35,237 nt of DNA. Source: a virus. Where the stretch lies: positions 1 to 35,237 of the IMG/VR virus record IMGVR_UViG_3300045936_000143, one strand, 5' to 3'. The translations under genes were made by a program, and so were the position numbers. The notes beneath the pieces are model-generated. The model was not told the DNA's origin and made no database searches. It saw nothing but the letters and a program-made list of their open reading frames with translations. This document shows positions 7,960-15,472 of the stretch, in pieces. Within the stretch, counting starts at the first letter, position 1. The number at the start of each line of letters is the position of its first letter.

Positions 7960-10239
7960 GTCTCGGACTTCGCCTTCGTCAGCGATCACTCGAACACGAC
8001 GCCGCTGACCAACCTCGCGCCCCACGCGATGTTCCTCAAAGTCAGTCGCACCAACGTCGCCGCGAGTTCGATGCTGCCGGCTGCGGGGGACGGCTACACC
8101 CGGCGCGAGGCGGATGACCCCCTCTCGCAGTACGTGCAGACGAAAGACGTGTCGGCGGTCGAAACGAACGACGGCACCTGGACCTGCACGGTGGGCACCG
8201 CCCGATCGACCAATGTCCTGCTGGTGTTCGAGGGCGCCACGACCCCCCCCGTCGTCGAAGGGCTCGTCCTCACCATCGCCGGCACCGAGCGCCGGTTTCG
8301 CCTGGGCAGTCTGCGCATTGACAGCAGTATGAACGCCCTCGATCGCGCGTCGGCGATCCTGGATATTCTCGACGGGAGCCCGCGCCCGGAATTGGCCGAT
8401 GAATTGGTGATCACCGAGGACGGGGTGCGGCTGTTCGGCGGCGTCCTGGACGATGTCAGCGAACGGGCCATTACGGCGGACGCCTCGAAGGACTTGATGG
8501 TCGCGATCGGCGCGGCGGATTTCAATACCTACGCGGATCGGCGCTATGTCATCAATCTGGCCTCGACGGCCGCGATGACGCTCAAGGCGACACTCGAGCT
8601 CCTCCTGCCGTACCTCACGCCCTTCGGCGTGACCTTGTCGCCGACGCAGGTCGATGGGCCCCTGGTGGAGCCCTTTTCTTGGCAGTACCGCCTCCTCGCC
8701 GACATTCTCAACGAGCTCGCGGCCGCGACCGCGTATGTCTGGGAAATCGACTACGCGAAAGTCCTCCGGATGTGGTACCCGGGGTCGGAGGTGGCCCCGT
8801 TCAATATTGTGGACGGCGAGCGGCGGGTCATCGGCGATATCGTCGTCAATCCGCTCGGCACGGAATACGCCAACCGCGTGATCGCGATTTGCGGGCCGGA
8901 CGCGCCCCGCGATTTTGAGGACACGTACTACAGCGATGGCGTCAGCGCGACCTTCGCGTTGCGCTATCCGTTTCTCAATCATTATGGCGTCGTGTGGACG
9001 TTCGACGTCGCCCCGCCTGGCGCGGTGACCGGTCTTGATGTCCGGGTGGAAGGGACGCCCGGGTCGACGACGTATACCTATGCGGTCGCCGCGTACAACG
9101 GGTCCGGCTTGGGCCCGAAATCCGGCGCCAACTCCGTCAGTACCGGCCCCGCGACGTTGGATGCCGTCAATAAGATTCGCGTGGATTGGATCCCCGTCGC
9201 GAGTGCGACCGGGTACGTCATTTATGGCCGGACCGGCGTCACGACCTATCTGGATGTCAACATCTACGGCGAGACCGTCTACTACGACGACGACGACCAC
9301 GACATCGAAAAGCCCGGCGATCCGTCGTTGCCGGACGACTTGGGCCATGCGGAGACCTTGTCGGATGTGCCGGGCGCCGCGCAGTGGTGGTTCAATGCCG
9401 CGGCGAATCCGCCGACGTTCACGCGCAATGCCGGCCCGTTGCCGGCCGGCACGGAAGTGCGGATTCGCTATCACGTCGCCTGGCCGATCATCCTGACGGC
9501 CGATGATGCCGCGGAACAGGCGGCGCATGGCATTCACGAAGTGTTGGTCCGCGACGAAAACGCCTGGACGCTGGCGCAGGCGCAGGCGGTCGCGGATAAC
9601 GCCCTGGCGAAATATGTCGATCGCCGCCGCATCGTGGAATACACCACGCTCGAGGCAGGCCTCGCCGTGGGGCAAACCCAAACGCTCGTCATCGCCCGCC
9701 GCCAACTGGACGGCCAGTTTCTGATAACCGATATTGCGATCCAGCAGGACCGTGTCGCCCTGCTGCGACGGACCGTCACGCTCCAGGAGGCCTCGACGTA
9801 TCAGGGGTCCTGGCGCGACGTGTACAAGCTCTGGGCGGGGTCTGGCAGCGGGGGCGTCGTCGCCAACAGTGGCGGGGCGGTCGCCGGCGGCGGCACCGCG
9901 CATCGCCTCACCCACGAACCGGGCGGCAGTGATCCGTTGGCCGTCGACAACGATGCGGCGGTCGGCAGCTTGCGGACCCTGGGCACCGGGCCGCGCCAGG
10001 CTGCGCCCGGGTCGGCGTTGGCAGACTACCTGCTGCTGTCGGACGTCGACGAGATCGACGTCACGACGCTCGCGGGGTATCCGGGCGGGACGACGACGTT
10101 CTTGCGCGCCGATGGGACGTTCGCCCCGCCCACGGCGGCGGCGACGGGCAGCTGGATTCCGCTGAGTGCGGGCACCGAACCGCTGACGTGGGTGTCGGAT
10201 GGGGCGGGCCATCCCATCCTCGTGGGGTACACGCCATGA
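7624..10239 (+). CDS. Tail hub / central baseplate protein with fibre-type C-terminus
   Basis: An 871-residue protein with several parts. Residues 1-205 are a beta-rich Gly/Ser/Thr domain that is duplicated as a separate gene at 10953. Residues 206-460 look like a tail-hub core, with strands such as DELVITEDGVRLFGGVL typical of hub proteins that close the tube tip. Residues 461-565 resemble a fibronectin III domain (YTYAVAAYNGSG and GYVIYGRTG). Hub-like sequence returns with a helix rich in Ala and Gln and a WRDVYKLW segment. The C-terminus has HEPGGSDP and FLRADGTF, linkers also seen in the fibre protein at 28514. It probably acts in host contact and DNA exit. The family is inferred, not tested. 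Confidence 0.75.
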   Translation: MAEPAYVQSTHLNSSSGTARSLALPAPVAPGNCLLVIVSDGGGAVLSSLTSDRGDAFTLVLDHADTGGRRQRIYRCFGAVGGVTTVSFTWNTSYGDTFYLFEISATSITASTVSDFAFVSDHSNTTPLTNLAPHAMFLKVSRTNVAASSMLPAAGDGYTRREADDPLSQYVQTKDVSAVETNDGTWTCTVGTARSTNVLLVFEGATTPPVVEGLVLTIAGTERRFRLGSLRIDSSMNALDRASAILDILDGSPRPELADELVITEDGVRLFGGVLDDVSERAITADASKDLMVAIGAADFNTYADRRYVINLASTAAMTLKATLELLLPYLTPFGVTLSPTQVDGPLVEPFSWQYRLLADILNELAAATAYVWEIDYAKVLRMWYPGSEVAPFNIVDGERRVIGDIVVNPLGTEYANRVIAICGPDAPRDFEDTYYSDGVSATFALRYPFLNHYGVVWTFDVAPPGAVTGLDVRVEGTPGSTTYTYAVAAYNGSGLGPKSGANSVSTGPATLDAVNKIRVDWIPVASATGYVIYGRTGVTTYLDVNIYGETVYYDDDDHDIEKPGDPSLPDDLGHAETLSDVPGAAQWWFNAAANPPTFTRNAGPLPAGTEVRIRYHVAWPIILTADDAAEQAAHGIHEVLVRDENAWTLAQAQAVADNALAKYVDRRRIVEYTTLEAGLAVGQTQTLVIARRQLDGQFLITDIAIQQDRVALLRRTVTLQEASTYQGSWRDVYKLWAGSGSGGVVANSGGAVAGGGTAHRLTHEPGGSDPLAVDNDAAVGSLRTLGTGPRQAAPGSALADYLLLSDVDEIDVTTLAGYPGGTTTFLRADGTFAPPTAAATGSWIPLSAGTEPLTWVSDGAGHPILVGYTP

Positions 10240-10901
10240 GTGACCAGACCTTGAACCGCTTTCTGGCGCGCGGCACGGCCGCCGCCCGCGCCGCGTTTAC
10301 GCCGGCGCCGCCGACCCCGGCGAGCGGCCCCGACCCCGGATATGTCTGGTATGAGACCGACACGGGGCAGCTCTACGCCTGGGACGGCAGCGCGTGGGAC
10401 GTGGCGGGCACGGGCGGCACTCCGGGCGCGCACGCAACGAGTCACGAGACTGGCGGCAGCGATGCCATCGACACCCTCGATGCCGCCGTGATCACCAGCG
10501 GCACGATCGCGAGCGCGCGGCTGCCGGCGCGGATCGGCGCGGTCGGGCTGATCATTGACGGCGGCGGCAGCGCGATCACGACGGGGGTCAAGGGCTTTGT
10601 GCGCGTCCCCTTTGCGTGCACCATCACCGGGGTGACGCTGCTCTCGACCGATGCCAACGCGACGGCTGGGTCCATCGTCGTCGACATTTGGAAGGATACT
10701 TACGCGAACTATCCACCGACGGTGGCCGACACCATTACGGCGAGCGCGAAGCCGACCTTGAGCAGCGCCAACAAGAGCGAAAACACGACGTTGACCGGCT
10801 GGACGACCGCGATCGCAGCGGGCGACGTCCTCGGGTTCAACGTCGACAGCGCGGCGACGGTCACGCGCGTCATGCTCACGCTGACCGTGCAGGCGGGTTA
10901 A
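10236..10901 (+). CDS. Fibre-like tail protein
   Basis: A 221-residue protein whose ATG overlaps the hub stop (ATGA). The N-terminus has GYVWYETDTGQLYAWDGSAW, a motif of small beta structures found at the start of many phage fibre subunits. A HETGGSDAI linker follows. The remaining 130 residues are rich in Thr, Ala and Gly and end as a beta sandwich-like domain. It likely attaches to the tail tip and may bind host surface or carry a binding partner. Confidence 0.65.
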   Translation: MSDQTLNRFLARGTAAARAAFTPAPPTPASGPDPGYVWYETDTGQLYAWDGSAWDVAGTGGTPGAHATSHETGGSDAIDTLDAAVITSGTIASARLPARIGAVGLIIDGGGSAITTGVKGFVRVPFACTITGVTLLSTDANATAGSIVVDIWKDTYANYPPTVADTITASAKPTLSSANKSENTTLTGWTTAIAAGDVLGFNVDSAATVTRVMLTLTVQAG

Positions 10902-10903
10902 TC

Positions 10904-10960
10904 ATGGCGCTGCTCTTCTGCGCCATGACGGGAGAGGCGACGGACGCCGGACATGGCTGA
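10904..10960 (+). CDS. Mini-ORF overlapping the second hub-domain gene
   Basis: An 18-codon frame just after the fibre-like gene. It ends within ATGGCTGA at the start of the next gene, as does the mini-ORF at 7542. Its last residues read GEATDAGHG. The shared ending comes partly from the repeated DNA and may reflect coupling rather than a working peptide. Confidence 0.3.
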   Translation: MALLFCAMTGEATDAGHG

Positions 10961-11288
10961 ACCGGCCTACGTCCAATCGACGCATCTCAACAGCTCAAGC
11001 GGGACAGCGCGATCCCTCGCGTTGCCGGCGCCCGTCGCGCCGGGGAACTGTCTGCTCGTCATCGTCAGCGATGGCGGGGGGGCGGTCCTCAGCAGTCTCA
11101 CCTCTGATCGCGGGGATGCGTTCACCCTCGTCCTCGACCATGCGGATACCGGAGGACGACGGCAGCGGATCTACCGCTGCTTCGGGGCGGTCGGCGGCGT
11201 CACGACGGTGTCCTTTACGTGGAACACCAGTTACGGCGACACGTTCTATCTGTTCGAGATCAGTGCCACGTCGATCACGGCCTCGACG
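10938..11288 (+). repeat. Direct repeat, copy 2 of an exact 351-bp pair
   Basis: This is the second copy of 7609-7959, in the same orientation. It carries the start and first 112 codons of the stand-alone hub-domain gene. After 11288 the pair diverges (for example STVSDFAF against STFTDLGS). Confidence 0.95.
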
Positions 11289-11624
11289 TTCACGGATCTC
11301 GGCTCGGGTACCGTCAATCACTCGAATGCGACGCCGCTGACCAACACTGCGCCCCATGCGATGTTCCTCAAGACCAGCCGTACCAACGCCGCCATGACCA
11401 CGACCGTGCCGGTGGCGGGGGACGGCTACACCCGACGTGAGGCCGATGACCCCCTCTCGCAGTACGTGCAAACGAAAGATGTGACAGCCGTCGAGACGAA
11501 CGACGGCACCTGGACCTCGACGGGCGGTGTCCGATCGACCAACGTCCTGCTGGTGTTCGAGGGCGCCGTGAGCGCGCCTGCCGCCGCCGAGCGCGTCGAG
11601 CCGTTCGTGTGGATGCCGGTGTAG
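10953..11624 (+). CDS. Stand-alone copy of the tail hub N-terminal domain
   Basis: A 223-residue protein. Its first 112 residues are identical to the tail hub at 7624 and residues 113-205 are clearly homologous. It then ends in a short unique tail rather than the hub core. It is therefore a single copy of the hub's outer domain, perhaps a decoration or receptor-binding subunit of the same fold. A mini-ORF precedes it in the same arrangement as before the hub. Function is unknown; the domain may be a beta sandwich. Confidence 0.75.
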   Translation: MAEPAYVQSTHLNSSSGTARSLALPAPVAPGNCLLVIVSDGGGAVLSSLTSDRGDAFTLVLDHADTGGRRQRIYRCFGAVGGVTTVSFTWNTSYGDTFYLFEISATSITASTFTDLGSGTVNHSNATPLTNTAPHAMFLKTSRTNAAMTTTVPVAGDGYTRREADDPLSQYVQTKDVTAVETNDGTWTSTGGVRSTNVLLVFEGAVSAPAAAERVEPFVWMPV

Positions 11625-11684
11625 CGATGCCAAACCCCACCGCGGCGATCGGGTTAGCCGTCTGACTGGAGATGAGCGACGACG

Positions 11685-12005
11685 ATGCCGACTGACTTCC
11701 GCCCGCGACCAGGCGCGCGTGATTGGGCGGGTCGATCCGCGTTCGTGCTCGCATGCGGCCTGGCGCTGGGCTGGGCCGGTGCGATCCTCTTTGCCGCCGT
11801 CACCGTCACCACCCGGCCCGTGACCGAGCAGGCGGCGCAGTTCATGAGCGCGATCGGCGGCGCGATCGCCGGCGCGCTCGCCACCTACCTCGGCTCGACG
11901 CTGCATCATCCTGGCGAACCGTTACGGCGACGTCGGGACGATTGGCCGCCTGGCGACGATCGACACCGACCGTCGCCGAGTCTCACCGATCCTGACCGAG
12001 TCTGA
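11685..12005 (+). CDS. Small two-helix membrane protein, candidate holin
   Basis: A 106-residue protein with two predicted membrane helices, about residues 18-40 (AFVLACGLALGWAGAILFAA) and 50-70 (FMSAIGGAIAGALATYLG). The N-terminus is basic and the C-terminus is highly charged, rich in Arg and Asp. Size, topology and its place after the tail genes fit a class II holin, which opens the inner membrane at lysis. No endolysin is recognised nearby, so the lysis role remains an inference. Confidence 0.5.
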   Translation: MPTDFRPRPGARDWAGRSAFVLACGLALGWAGAILFAAVTVTTRPVTEQAAQFMSAIGGAIAGALATYLGSTLHHPGEPLRRRRDDWPPGDDRHRPSPSLTDPDRV

Positions 12006-12013
12006 CCAATCGG

Positions 12014-12042
12014 GGGAACCCTTCACAGTTCCCGTCTAGAAT
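12014..12042 (+). promoter_or_regulatory. Inverted repeat and -10 box upstream of the SLATT-like gene
   Basis: GGGAAC (12014-12019) and GTTCCC (12028-12033) form a perfect 6-bp inverted repeat with an 8-base loop. TAGAAT at 12037-12042 follows and resembles a -10 box. It ends 8 nt before the ATG at 12051, so the mRNA could be nearly leaderless. No good -35 was found; the repeat occupies that region and may be an operator. Confidence 0.4.
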
Positions 12043-12050
12043 GGGGGCCC

Positions 12051-12542
12051 ATGACGGAGATCAGGCTGTCCGAGGCGCAGCAGAAGAACGTCTGGGACGG
12101 GTGGTTGGGCGCTGAGATTCGCGCGAACTACTTCGCAGACCTGTGCGGTCGATACCAGCGGTGGCAGCGGCTCATCACCTTCGCGACGTTGCTGACATCA
12201 TCCGGCGCGGTCGCCGCGATCCTGCGCAATCTCGATCCGGCCGTGCAACTGTCCCTGGCGCTGCTCACCGCCGCGCTCAGCCTGTGGAGCACAGTACACA
12301 ACTACAACAAGAGTGGCACCGACTGGAGCGACCTGCATTTTCGCTGGCGCACGCTCGCACGCCAGTACGAAGCCCTGTGGCAGGACATGTATGCGCCCGA
12401 CAGTCCGGCGACGTTGGCGGCACTGCTCGTCAAGGATGCCGAAATCGGGAAGAGTTCGACCGCGTTCCCGCATCGGGAACGGTTGATGGCGAAGTGGCAG
12501 GACCATGTGGTCAGCCATCACGGCGGGCCGGCGGCGGCGTGA
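12051..12542 (+). CDS. SLATT-like two-transmembrane protein
   Basis: A 163-residue protein with the shape of the SLATT family. A basic helix (residues 25-40) leads into membrane helix 1 (41-58). A short loop with Asp and Pro follows, then membrane helix 2 (65-84), and then a long cytoplasmic helix with the pattern W..L..RWR.LA.QYEALW. SLATT proteins are membrane effectors linked to nucleotide-signalled defence. A phage-borne copy next to the attachment site could be a superinfection-exclusion factor, but it could also be an unrelated lysis protein. It appears to have its own promoter. Confidence in the fold is moderate. Confidence 0.5.
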   Translation: MTEIRLSEAQQKNVWDGWLGAEIRANYFADLCGRYQRWQRLITFATLLTSSGAVAAILRNLDPAVQLSLALLTAALSLWSTVHNYNKSGTDWSDLHFRWRTLARQYEALWQDMYAPDSPATLAALLVKDAEIGKSSTAFPHRERLMAKWQDHVVSHHGGPAAA

Positions 12543-12691
12543 CGACGAGTCCGCAGCGGCCGGGCGACGTCACGCGGCCGGATCCGAACCCGGATTCAAT
12601 CAAGTCATGGCCGCCCCTCCCGAAGCCGTTACCCCCGCCGCCGCCTCCACCGCCGCCCCCACCCGTACCGCCGCGTCGTCCTGAGCCGTAG
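12539..12691 (+). CDS. Proline-rich small peptide
   Basis: A 50-residue frame starting at GTG and overlapping the end of the previous gene by four bases. It consists of charged and Pro residues, then a run of about ten Pro and an Arg/Pro end. Proline-rich small proteins occur as outer spanins (Rz1 type), but here no signal sequence or lipobox Cys is present. It may not be translated. Confidence 0.3.
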   Translation: MTTSPQRPGDVTRPDPNPDSIKSWPPLPKPLPPPPPPPPPPPVPPRRPEP

Positions 12692-12752
12692 CGCCGGCCC
12701 GTCACCGATTCACAGACACCGCGGGGGGGAGGGCGGCGAGACGGCTATCTGA

Positions 12753-13241
12753 CTATCGGGTGAGCTGCGCGCGATTGGTCTTGATCCACTTCTCCACGCG
12801 ACCGTGCACATCGAGGGCGACTTGCGTCCACGACGGCGGGATGCCGAGGGTGCTGTCTTCGACACGCTGTCCGACAATCTCCGTTGAGTAGTCCCCGGCG
12901 GTCAACTTGAGCGTCAGCGCCTTGAGGCCTCTGCCTTTCGACTGCAGCTGGCCGGTGAGTGCGTCGCGTGTTACCTTGCGCTCATCCGTCGTGCCCGCAC
13001 CGCGGCCGACGACCTCGATGATGACCACCGCCTCGCCTGGCGTGTCCACCAGTCGCACGAGCTTCTTGTCCCACCGGAGCTTCTGCAGATCTTTCGTCGA
13101 ATCGATCCGCGCCTGCAGCGCTTCGTCGACGAACTCCGCGGTGGGCGTGACGATGTGCATCGGCACTGGCGCTGCATCATCGCTGGCCATCGCTGGCGCC
13201 AGGGCCGCCACGACCATCATCGCCGCTATGAACTGTCGCAT
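12753..13241 (-). CDS. Secreted hypothetical protein
   Basis: A 162-residue protein beginning at ATG 13241, preceded by GAAGGAGAG in ideal spacing; a longer reading from 13295 is not supported by an RBS. The first 23 residues are a signal peptide (MRQFIAAMMVVAALAPAMAS), probably cut after an Ala-Met-Ala-Ser type site. The mature part has a helix, strands (EAVVIIEVVGRG) and a Lys-rich region, and ends in helix and Arg. It is convergent with the tail module and may be a lysogenic-conversion gene (moron) expressed from the prophage. No family is recognised. Confidence 0.7.
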   Translation of the reverse strand: MRQFIAAMMVVAALAPAMASDDAAPVPMHIVTPTAEFVDEALQARIDSTKDLQKLRWDKKLVRLVDTPGEAVVIIEVVGRGAGTTDERKVTRDALTGQLQSKGRGLKALTLKLTAGDYSTEIVGQRVEDSTLGIPPSWTQVALDVHGRVEKWIKTNRAQLTR

Positions 13242-13529
13242 GTCTCTCCTTCGCTTCCTGTCTTCCAGGGTTGCGGGTGCAATTCGGCGGACCACTTGGG
13301 CTGGACGTGGTTCAACGAGTTAGCGGCCGCGCCGGCGAGATGTTTGGCTGCGGCGAGAAAACTCGTTTGACGAGGGCCAGACTTCCCACGGTCGCCGGAA
13401 TGGACGTACGAGGCTCATGTCGCCTTCAGCGTGGACGCAGGAGCGGCGATCGCCGGTGCGCCCGAGGGTGAGTCCGGCCACGTGACAGCGCGTTCCTAGC
13501 CGCCTGCTGGCCGTTGGCGTGGGCGAACT

Positions 13530-13546
13530 TGCATTTTCAAAATGCA
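13530..13546. repeat. 17-bp near-perfect palindrome
   Basis: TGCATTTT and AAAATGCA face each other around one central C. It stands out as AT-rich within GC-rich DNA and could bind integrase, an accessory bending factor, or a regulator. No poly-T follows, so it is unlikely to be a terminator. Confidence 0.45.
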
Positions 13547-13584
13547 GGATCGGGTGGGCAGTCAGGCGATTCGGGTCGTTTTTG

Positions 13585-13608
13585 TTTGTGCAAATTTTGT
13601 GCAAATCT
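13585..13608 (+). repeat. Arm-type repeat, left copy
   Basis: A 24-bp sequence composed of two tandem TTTGTGCAAA-like units. It is identical to 13837-13860. The two copies lie about 100 bp and 89 bp from the tRNA-like core, an arrangement typical of integrase arm-binding sites on either side of attP. Confidence 0.6.
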
Positions 13609-13688
13609 GGCGGGGAAGGCGTGCGTTCCAAGGAGGGACGTTCTCAGAAACGAGAGAAAACACTCAATGTTTCTGCACGAGTCCTCAC

Positions 13689-13748
13689 GCGTCCGGGAAT
13701 CCAACCTGCTTAGAAGGCCGATGCTCTATCCAACTGAGCTACGGGCGC
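13689..13748 (-). pseudogene. Decayed tRNA-Arg(UCU), probable attP core
   Basis: On the minus strand the first 41 bases (13748 to 13708) look like an intact 5' half of tRNA-Arg. They contain a GCGCCCG acceptor strand, a D arm with GCUC/GAGC, and the anticodon loop CUUCUAA. The 3' part (13707 to 13689) is tRNA-like but broken. About 13 bases are missing from the anticodon stem, variable loop and T arm, while the acceptor strand CGGACGC still pairs 6 of 7. It cannot be a working tRNA. As the integrase gene ends 16 bases upstream, it is probably the attP core, shared with a host tRNA gene. Confidence 0.65.
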
Positions 13749-13764
13749 GTATGAACTATAACAC

Positions 13765-15207
13765 CTAATGGGTCAATGGCTTAGCTCGCCGACCTCCTTT
13801 CACAGGTGACGCCGACTGGCGGTGTAGTTCGGCCTTTTTGTGCAAATTTTGTGCAAATCTCGCGGCGTTCGCGGCCTCCTCCTGCGCCCGCCGCATCGCC
13901 TGCCGCATGTCCTCCCGTTCGATGTTGAGGTAGCGGGACGTCGTCTCGATGTTGGCATGGCCGAGCAGGGCCTGGACCGCCCCCAGGGGCCACCGCTGCT
14001 CGAAGTGGAGCCGGCACGCGCCTTCCCGGCGCAGGTCCCGGAACTCCAGATCGATCTCCGTGGTGAGTCGCGTGCGGCAGGCCGCCGTCAGCTTGCCCTG
14101 GCCCCGCTCCCACTCCGGCGTGATGCCATGGGCCCGGAGGAGCGTGGTCTCCCACGCCTTCTTGGGAAACGGGAGGCGCTCGCCGACCTCATTGCCAAAC
14201 ACATAGGCGCTCGGCGGGAATGGCCGCCCGGCCGGGTCGAAGCGCACCATCGCGAGCACCGCCCGCAGCCGGGACGTGATCGGGACATAGCGGTGCTCGC
14301 CGTCCTTGGTGTCCTCGGCATCGAGCCGGATCCAGTCCCGCTCGATCTGGGCCCATTGGAGCTCGATCAGTTCCCCCTGCCGGGCGCACGATTCTAGCGC
14401 GGCGATGATCAACCGTTGCAGCCGCTCGTCGGCGTGCCGGATCAGGCGGTCTTCTTCGCTCGCCTGGATGATCGTCCCGTCCTGGTCGATGACGGCGAGG
14501 TGCAGCCGTCGCTTGCGGACGTCCTTCCGTTCACTGCGGCGCCGAATGTCCGTGTCTGGCTCGAACCACGATCGGGTGATGAGCTTTTTCTTGACACCCC
14601 ACGCCGACAGCAGCCGACAGAGCTGCAGGTACTTGTTCCGGGTCGAGGCGGACGTGCCGCGGACCTGCAGCGCGAGCTCGAGGTCGGCTTCGGTGATCAG
14701 ATTGATATCCATGTCGCCGAGCGGCCCGTGGACGCCAGGCGCGTCATAGAGCTGATTGAGCCGCGCCTGGTCATCGGTGATCGGCGCTCCGGGCGCGGCC
14801 AAGCGCGACTGACCCTCGTATTTCCCTTTACGCTTCGGACAGCCCACGAGAAAGACCGGGCCGTACTGCCGCAGCGTCAGTGATCTGGCCGAATCGATCG
14901 TCGCCGTCGTCGGGCGACGATGCTGATACCAGGTCGCCTCGTTGAAGGTGCCGGCCTTGATGGCGTCGCGCAGGGCGTCAGCCTCGGTGATCGCGTCGGT
15001 CTTTGAGTCGACGTGGCGACGCAGCAGCTTGTCGAGGCTGAACCGATACGGCTGGCCCTGCCAGAAAGAGTTGACGTACCACGGGTGTGGACACTTGGCC
15101 CACGTCCGGCGACCGCACCGACACCGCTTGCGCAGCCCGTCGTTCGTCGCGTTCATTCGCGTCACGCGCGCTGAGGATCCGGTCGTGGTCTGCTGCGGTC
15201 TTGCCAT
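13765..15207 (-). CDS. int: Tyrosine-recombinase integrase
   Basis: A 480-residue integrase that should join the phage to a host tRNA gene. Near the N-terminus is a Cys/His cluster (C29, C31, C39, H41) that may bind zinc. A core-binding helical region follows around 150-210 (ASTRNKYLQLCRLLSAW). The catalytic domain has R276 (CARQGELIELQW), K301, R393 in LEFRDLRREG, H417 in LLGHANI, and nucleophile Y426 in TTSRYLN. In the usual HxxR box the His is replaced by Arg (R390). The ATG overlaps the stop of the preceding gene (TAATG). The 3' end contains one of the arm-type repeats as coding DNA. Confidence 0.9.
   Translation of the reverse strand: MARPQQTTTGSSARVTRMNATNDGLRKRCRCGRRTWAKCPHPWYVNSFWQGQPYRFSLDKLLRRHVDSKTDAITEADALRDAIKAGTFNEATWYQHRRPTTATIDSARSLTLRQYGPVFLVGCPKRKGKYEGQSRLAAPGAPITDDQARLNQLYDAPGVHGPLGDMDINLITEADLELALQVRGTSASTRNKYLQLCRLLSAWGVKKKLITRSWFEPDTDIRRRSERKDVRKRRLHLAVIDQDGTIIQASEEDRLIRHADERLQRLIIAALESCARQGELIELQWAQIERDWIRLDAEDTKDGEHRYVPITSRLRAVLAMVRFDPAGRPFPPSAYVFGNEVGERLPFPKKAWETTLLRAHGITPEWERGQGKLTAACRTRLTTEIDLEFRDLRREGACRLHFEQRWPLGAVQALLGHANIETTSRYLNIEREDMRQAMRRAQEEAANAARFAQNLHKKAELHRQSASPVKGGRRAKPLTH
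13837..13860 (+). repeat. Arm-type repeat, right copy
   Basis: The second copy of the 24-bp repeat, lying inside the C-terminal codons of the integrase (residues RFAQNLHK on the minus strand). Being both coding and probably an integrase-binding site, it is constrained twice. Confidence 0.6.
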
Positions 15208-15470
15208 TACTGCCCGCCCCTGTGCTGCCCCTGGAGTCGGCGCAGTTGATCCTCTGGTGACTCCTCGCTTTCGACCGCCCCGCCATGCACTTCGATGGTG
15301 AAGGTCTGTCCTTCGGTCGGGACCGCTTCGCGATAGCCCGTGTCAAAGTTGTTCCAATAGCGCACGCCGCGGGACCAGGAAATGCAGCACGTCGGATCCC
15401 GCAACAGCTGTTCGACGTGGCCCAAGAACATGGCGATCTGGTCGTCGTTCAGCGGTCCATGCTTCATCAT
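15207..15470 (-). CDS. Hypothetical protein upstream of integrase
   Basis: An 87-residue protein with its stop overlapping the integrase start. It has an N-terminal helix (LNDDQIAMFLGHVEQLL), a Cys pair in PTCCISWSRG, then an aromatic segment (YWNNFDTGY) and an acidic C-terminus. The ATG at 15470 was preferred to a TTG six bases upstream because of the GGAAGG spacing. It belongs to the hicA-hicB-integrase transcription unit. No function is known. Confidence 0.6.
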   Translation of the reverse strand: MMKHGPLNDDQIAMFLGHVEQLLRDPTCCISWSRGVRYWNNFDTGYREAVPTEGQTFTIEVHGGAVESEESPEDQLRRLQGQHRGGQ

Positions 15471-15472
15471 GA

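Larger units (their letters stand above)
13242..13764. other. Attachment region between morons and integrase
   Basis: A 523-base gap without a convincing protein gene. It holds an inverted repeat (13530-13546), a 24-bp repeat (13585-13608) and a decayed tRNA (13689-13748). A second copy of the 24-bp repeat is found at 13837-13860 inside the integrase 3' end. The layout suggests attP with integrase arm sites. The short frames found here have no codon pattern. Confidence 0.6.

Noticed and set aside
7609-11288. Diversity-generating retroelement template and variable repeat
   Set aside because: No reverse transcriptase gene and no A-specific changes; the copies are identical and then differ at all bases.
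11628-11666. 12-codon frame between the hub-domain copy and the holin candidate
   Set aside because: Too short, no overlap with neighbours and no clear ribosome site.
12692-12752. Terminator between the convergent tail and secreted-protein genes
   Set aside because: No stable hairpin followed by T-run was found on either strand.
13708-13748. Functional tRNA-Arg gene
   Set aside because: Anticodon stem 3' strand, variable loop and part of the T stem are missing.
13755-13776. Standard promoter (TTGACC and TATAGT) ahead of the tRNA-like core
   Set aside because: The boxes are only 10 bp apart; only the TATAGT box is kept as a possible element.
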